NCBI GenBank assembly: GCA_035705495.1 | Contig: DASSWB010000115.1 | Span: 1-10,065, forward strand | Reading direction: 5' to 3' | Length of the DNA: 10,065 nt | DNA from: DASSWB01 sp035705495 | GTDB taxonomy: Bacteria; Bacteroidota; Bacteroidia; Flavobacteriales; Flavobacteriaceae | Part shown: in pieces, positions 7,216 through 10,065 of the stretch | Numbering within the stretch: position 1 is the stretch's first letter | Layout: every line of letters starts with the position of its first letter | Program-made: the position numbers and the translations under genes | The notes under the pieces: generated by a model | What the model saw: the letters and a program-made list of their open reading frames with translations, nothing else | What the model was told of the DNA's origin: nothing | Database searches by the model: none

Positions 7216-8064
7216 ATGAACATTTTAACTTTTGACATAGAAGAATGGTTTCACCTTCTCGACAATGAATCCACAAAAACGGAAAACGAATGGACCAATT
7301 ATGAGGTTAGGATCCATGAAAATATGAATCGTATTTTTGATTTATTAGACAGAAATAAAGCTTCGGGAACTTTTTTCGTTTTAGGTTGGATTGCTGAAAA
7401 ATATCCGGAAGTGGTAAAAGAAATTGCGGCCCGGGGTTATGAAATAGGATCCCACACGCATCTTCATCAACTGGTCTATTCACAAAATAAACAACAGTTC
7501 AAAAATGACGTGGAAAAATCCATTAAATATTTAGAAGATATTTCGCAAAAAAAAGTGCGATGTTTTCGGGCACCTGGATTTTCCATTACTGAAAGTAACA
7601 TATGGGCATTTGAAGCTCTTCACGAATTGGGTATTGAGATAGATTCTTCTGTTTTTCCTGCTAACAGATCGCATGGTGGTTTTCCTTCCTATGGGAATTC
7701 AAAACCTTCCCTCATAAAATATAATGGGGTGGAACTTAAGGAAATGCCAATTAATTATGCAACAGTTTTCAATAAGCCAATTATTTATTCAGGAGGTGGA
7801 TATTTTAGATTGTTTCCGTATGCTTTAATTAGAAAATGGACTCGTGAATCAGATTACGTGATGACTTATTTTCATCCTAGGGATTTTGATGCCAAGCAGC
7901 CCATCATTCAGGATCTTTCTCGGACACGCAAATTCAAATCTTACGTCGGTCTGAAATCTGCCGAGAAAAAGTTGGACCAATGGCTAAAGGAATTTGATTT
8001 CATGGATATACAGACTGCTGAAAAATTGATAAATTGGAAAAAAGTTCCAATTGTTTCTTTATAG
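7216..8064 (+). CDS. Polysaccharide deacetylase (NodB/CE4 domain), cytoplasmic type
   Basis: This 282-residue metal-dependent deacetylase would remove N- or O-acetyl groups from a sugar chain. Motif 1 is T-F-D-I-E-E-W-F (5-12), in the D-x-E-[DE]-[WY]-F form seen in the DUF3473/XrtA-associated deacetylase branch rather than the classic TFDDG. Motif 2 holds the metal-binding histidines H80-T-H-L-H84. Motif 3 is R118-A-P120, and the late catalytic motif is Y-F-H220-P-R-D-F. S-G-G-G-Y-F-R (192-198) is also family-typical. There is no signal peptide or membrane segment, since the catalytic fold starts at residue 2. The predicted site of action is therefore the cytoplasm, on a lipid-linked intermediate. 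Start ATG 7216 lies 4 nt after the sulfotransferase stop; the longer frame from TTG 7195 is unlikely because it overlaps that gene and adds seven unconserved residues. De-N-acetylation next to a sulfotransferase raises the possibility of N-sulfation, which is an inference. Confidence 0.9.
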   Translation: MNILTFDIEEWFHLLDNESTKTENEWTNYEVRIHENMNRIFDLLDRNKASGTFFVLGWIAEKYPEVVKEIAARGYEIGSHTHLHQLVYSQNKQQFKNDVEKSIKYLEDISQKKVRCFRAPGFSITESNIWAFEALHELGIEIDSSVFPANRSHGGFPSYGNSKPSLIKYNGVELKEMPINYATVFNKPIIYSGGGYFRLFPYALIRKWTRESDYVMTYFHPRDFDAKQPIIQDLSRTRKFKSYVGLKSAEKKLDQWLKEFDFMDIQTAEKLINWKKVPIVSL

Positions 8065-8100
8065 TTTGAAAATTACTCTTTATTAATTCTTTTCCTTTTA

Positions 8101-8108
8101 TATCTTTG
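8101..8108 (+). promoter_or_regulatory. Bacteroidota -7 promoter box before the wecA-like gene
   Basis: TATCTTTG is a perfect match to the TAnnTTTG -7 consensus of the Bacteroidota primary sigma factor and is followed by C, as is common in flavobacteria. The region ahead is T-rich, but no clear TTG -33 element stands at the usual 17-23 nt spacing. Transcription from here would leave a leader of about 100 nt before ATG 8215 and would separate the wecA-like gene from the upstream operon. Confidence 0.6.
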
Positions 8109-8121
8109 CTCTTATAAAGTG

Positions 8122-8179
8122 AATTGTAATTAAACAATTTGAAATACAGTTCATTGAATATCCTAAAGCCCCATTAGGA
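8122..8179 (+). other. Leader region with two short inverted repeats
   Basis: The leader between the promoter box and ATG 8215 contains two small hairpin candidates. AATTGT (8122-8127) pairs with ACAATT (8134-8139) around a 6-nt loop. TCCTAA (8161-8166) pairs with TTAGGA (8174-8179) around the 7-nt loop AGCCCCA. Neither is GC-rich or followed by a clear U-tract, so they do not look like ordinary terminators. They may be chance structures in AT-rich DNA or part of leader control; no known riboswitch is recognised. Confidence 0.3.
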
Positions 8180-8214
8180 ATTTTGAACAGTGTTGTCGGT
8201 CCAAAGTTGATTAT

Positions 8215-9372
8215 ATGAATATTTTTGATGCAGATGTGATTTCGAGGTTTTTTTATCAAAATTACTTCTTTTTTCTTGCAGCTATTTTTTTGGGAACTTT
8301 TATCACCACTTGGTATATTATCCCAAAAATTATATGGGTGACGAACGAGAAGAATTTAACTAAACCTGTCATTGATAGAAGCTTACATTCAAATCCCATC
8401 CCGACTTTTGGCGGGGTTGCCTTTTTTGTGACCTTAATTTTAACACTTTCCATGGTTCAAGCATTGCAATTGAGTTATGTTGGAAACCATTTAATGGCGG
8501 CCCTTACTATTCTGTTTATGGTTGGATTGAAAGATGATTTGGTTATTTCTTCGGCAAGGGTTAAGTTAGTAGGACAATTGCTTGCCGTTTTCTTTTTAAT
8601 TTTTTCTCCGGAACTTGAAATAACTTCGCTACATGGTTTTTTGGGTTTTGAGCAAATTCCATATTGGTTGGGTTGTGTTTTGGCAGCTTTCCTTTTATTG
8701 GCCACTATTAATTCCTACAATTTAATTGATGGTATTGATGGTCTTGCTGCTATTACTGGAATTATTATCGGTGTCATCTATTCCGTTGTATTTTACTTTA
8801 CAGGACAACACTTTTATGTTCTTATAAGTATGACCTTGGTGGGAATTTTAGGGGCTTATCTTCGATTCAATTTTGCAAAGGGAAAAAGTAAAATTTTCAT
8901 GGGTGATTCTGGATCTTTGGTCATCGGATTGGTCATTGGGTTTTTAAGTTTAAAAATATTAAGTCTGGAATCTGCGTCATTAGCTATTAATACATTTATA
9001 CCAGAAAACCGCTTATTATTTGTGCTTGCCGTTTTGTTTGTCCCCTTTTTTGATACGACACGTAGTATGATTATTCGTTTATCGGAAGGTAGAAATCCAT
9101 TTTCCGCAGATACCAGTCACACGCACCACGTTTTGGTGAATTCAGGTTACTCGCATGTGAAAGCAACAGTTTTACTAGGATTTATGAATAGTATTGTTGT
9201 AGCGGTATTTTTGATATTCTCTTCAATTTTTGGAAGTTTAATAATGACCTTCATCATGTTAGGGATTTTTGGCTTTAGCTGTTTCATTTTTTATGAAATA
9301 AAAAAAAGAAATAAATTGAAAAATAATATGGTGAACGTAGAAAAAAGCAAAGGAAGTAGGATCGTCCTTTGA
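8215..9372 (+). CDS. wecA: Undecaprenyl-phosphate sugar-1-phosphate transferase, WecA/TagO/MraY family
   Basis: This 385-residue polytopic enzyme would transfer a sugar-1-phosphate (GlcNAc-1-P in well-known members) from a UDP-sugar to undecaprenyl phosphate, the first step of repeat-unit synthesis at the inner membrane. The family motifs appear in order: P-T-F-G-G (63-67), G-L-K-D-D (104-108, the catalytic/metal Asp pair), N-S-Y-N-L-I-D-G-I-D-G-L (166-177), K-I-F-M-G-D-S-G-S (226-234), and the cytoplasmic H302-x-H304-H305 motif that recognises the nucleotide sugar. Membrane helices fill the rest, including about 17-40, 65-85, 92-104, 117-131, 151-165, 180-196, 201-215, 235-249, 267-279, 317-337 and 340-361. 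The tail is basic. ATG 8215 lies about 100 nt after a promoter box, so it is probably transcribed apart from the upstream operon. The family is certain; the substrate, and hence the wecA symbol, is a best guess. Confidence 0.92.
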   Translation: MNIFDADVISRFFYQNYFFFLAAIFLGTFITTWYIIPKIIWVTNEKNLTKPVIDRSLHSNPIPTFGGVAFFVTLILTLSMVQALQLSYVGNHLMAALTILFMVGLKDDLVISSARVKLVGQLLAVFFLIFSPELEITSLHGFLGFEQIPYWLGCVLAAFLLLATINSYNLIDGIDGLAAITGIIIGVIYSVVFYFTGQHFYVLISMTLVGILGAYLRFNFAKGKSKIFMGDSGSLVIGLVIGFLSLKILSLESASLAINTFIPENRLLFVLAVLFVPFFDTTRSMIIRLSEGRNPFSADTSHTHHVLVNSGYSHVKATVLLGFMNSIVVAVFLIFSSIFGSLIMTFIMLGIFGFSCFIFYEIKKRNKLKNNMVNVEKSKGSRIVL

Positions 9373-9424
9373 GATGATCATTCATCAACAAATGGAAAAT
9401 TCTTACGTTTCTAAATAAAAATAC

Positions 9425-9432
9425 TATCTTAG
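9425..9432 (+). promoter_or_regulatory. Promoter-like -7 box (TATCTTAG) before the export gene
   Basis: TATCTTAG differs from TAnnTTTG at one position and is followed by CC. It lies 19 nt before ATG 9452, which would give a short leader of roughly a dozen nucleotides. A TTA at 9403-9405 stands 19 nt upstream as a weak -33 candidate. It would give the export gene its own promoter; read-through from the wecA-like gene is equally possible. Confidence 0.42.
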
Positions 9433-9451
9433 CCGCTTTTTAGAATTAATT

Positions 9452-10065
9452 ATGATTTCAAAAAAATACCTCGCTTTTTTAAGTTTGTTGACCTGTATAT
9501 TTTTCTTCTCCTCCTGCGTATCCCGTAAAGAAATTGCCTATTTTCAAAATATGACCGAGCTTGAAACTGACATAGATCAATCAAGGAATAGTTTCAAAAT
9601 TCGCTCCAATGATATGTTGGCAATCACTATTTCTGCTTCTAATTTAGAGGCCGTGCAGCCATTTAATTTACCAGTTACTACAGCGCCGCGTCTAGGAGAG
9701 CTAGGGGTGACCGGAAATCTTCAAATGTTAAGTTATTTAGTGGATTCTGAAGGTAATATTGAATTTCCGGTTCTTGGGAAGGTTCACGTTGCGGGTATGA
9801 CCAGACAAGAAATTATCTCAAAACTTAAAGAAGAAATTTCTGTATATGTTCAAGATCCAATCGTAAATTTACAGATTGTGAATTTTCAGATCACAGTCTT
9901 GGGGGAAGTGAATCGACCTGGTACATTTTCAGTTCCTGATGAGAGAATCAGTCTTACAAAAGCATTGGGTCTGGCTGGAGATTTAACAATTTATGGACGA
10001 CGGGACAATGTTTTGGTTATAAGGGAAACTGTTGATGAAACACAATACGAGTATCTGGATTTAAC
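9452..10065 (+). CDS. wza: Polysaccharide export outer-membrane lipoprotein, Wza family (3' end outside window)
   Basis: The frame opens at ATG 9452 and stays open to the window end, giving 204 residues with no stop, so the C-terminus is missing. The first 22 residues form a lipoprotein signal peptide: lysines at 4-5, a hydrophobic core, then the lipobox F-S-S-C with the lipidated cysteine at 22. The polysaccharide export domain begins near residue 48 with F-K-I-R-S-N-D-M-L-A-I (48-58). It continues with Y-L-V-D-S-E-G-N-I-E-F-P-V-L-G (95-109), the usual strand pattern of the family. A SLBB-type segment follows: I-T-V-L-G-E-V-N-R-P-G-T-F (147-159), then A-L-G-L-A-G-D (171-177) and R-R-D-N-V-L-V-I-R (183-191). 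By homology the protein oligomerises into the periplasm-spanning outer-membrane channel that releases the finished polymer. A Wzc-type co-polymerase/tyrosine kinase is expected downstream. The 79-nt gap to the wecA-like gene contains its probable promoter. Confidence 0.93.
   Translation, partial: MISKKYLAFLSLLTCIFFFSSCVSRKEIAYFQNMTELETDIDQSRNSFKIRSNDMLAITISASNLEAVQPFNLPVTTAPRLGELGVTGNLQMLSYLVDSEGNIEFPVLGKVHVAGMTRQEIISKLKEEISVYVQDPIVNLQIVNFQITVLGEVNRPGTFSVPDERISLTKALGLAGDLTIYGRRDNVLVIRETVDETQYEYLDL

Noticed and set aside
8262..8705. Two minus-strand open frames (8262-8453 and 8475-8705)
   Set aside because: Both are antisense to the WecA-family gene and lysine-rich, as expected from the complement of T-rich membrane-protein codons.
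9373..9386. Inverted repeat GATGA-TCAT-TCATC as a terminator after the wecA-like gene
   Set aside because: The stem is only five base pairs, AT-rich, and no T-tract follows.

Overview
The window is AT-rich. Every supported gene is on the + strand. It lies inside a surface-polysaccharide (capsule, exopolysaccharide or O-antigen type) biosynthesis locus. The organism is probably a member of the Bacteroidota, most likely a flavobacterium. The reasons are the low GC, the mostly weak Shine-Dalgarno sequences, a perfect Bacteroidota-type -7 box (TAnnTTTG) before the initiating transferase, a variant of the same box before the export lipoprotein, and the style of the encoded proteins. Species cannot be read from this sequence alone.

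Layout: (1) 1-464, the 3' end of a sulfotransferase gene entering from the left. (2) 478-1647, a polytopic membrane protein resembling oligosaccharide repeat-unit (Wzy-type) polymerases. (3) 1648-1801, an AT-rich gap with no gene and no convincing promoter. (4) 1802-8064, a compact run of six genes that looks like one transcription unit: a second Wzy/WaaL-like membrane protein, a GT2 glycosyltransferase, a GT4-type glycosyltransferase overlapping it by 71 nt, a DUF1972-type (putative rhamnosyltransferase) glycosyltransferase, a complete sulfotransferase, and a NodB-type polysaccharide deacetylase. (5) 8065-8214, a regulatory gap with a promoter and a roughly 100-nt leader holding two small inverted repeats. 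(6) 8215-9372, a WecA/TagO-family polyprenyl-phosphate sugar-1-phosphate transferase. (7) 9373-9451, a short gap with a second promoter-like box. (8) 9452 to the window end, the 5' part of a Wza-type outer-membrane polysaccharide export lipoprotein.

The genes fit a Wzx/Wzy-dependent pathway. The WecA-like enzyme would load the first sugar phosphate onto undecaprenyl phosphate. The three glycosyltransferases would extend the repeat unit. The deacetylase and sulfotransferases would add charge. The Wzy-like proteins would polymerise or ligate it in the membrane, and Wza would form the outer-membrane exit. A Wzx flippase and a Wzc co-polymerase/kinase are not visible here and would be expected in the flanks. 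The most notable biology is the pair of sulfotransferases together with a deacetylase, which predicts a sulfated, possibly partly de-N-acetylated, bacterial polysaccharide. I found no RNA genes, CRISPR arrays, insertion sequences or long repeats. I found no clear evidence of a wholly new system; this looks like a fairly conventional but chemically interesting glycan locus.
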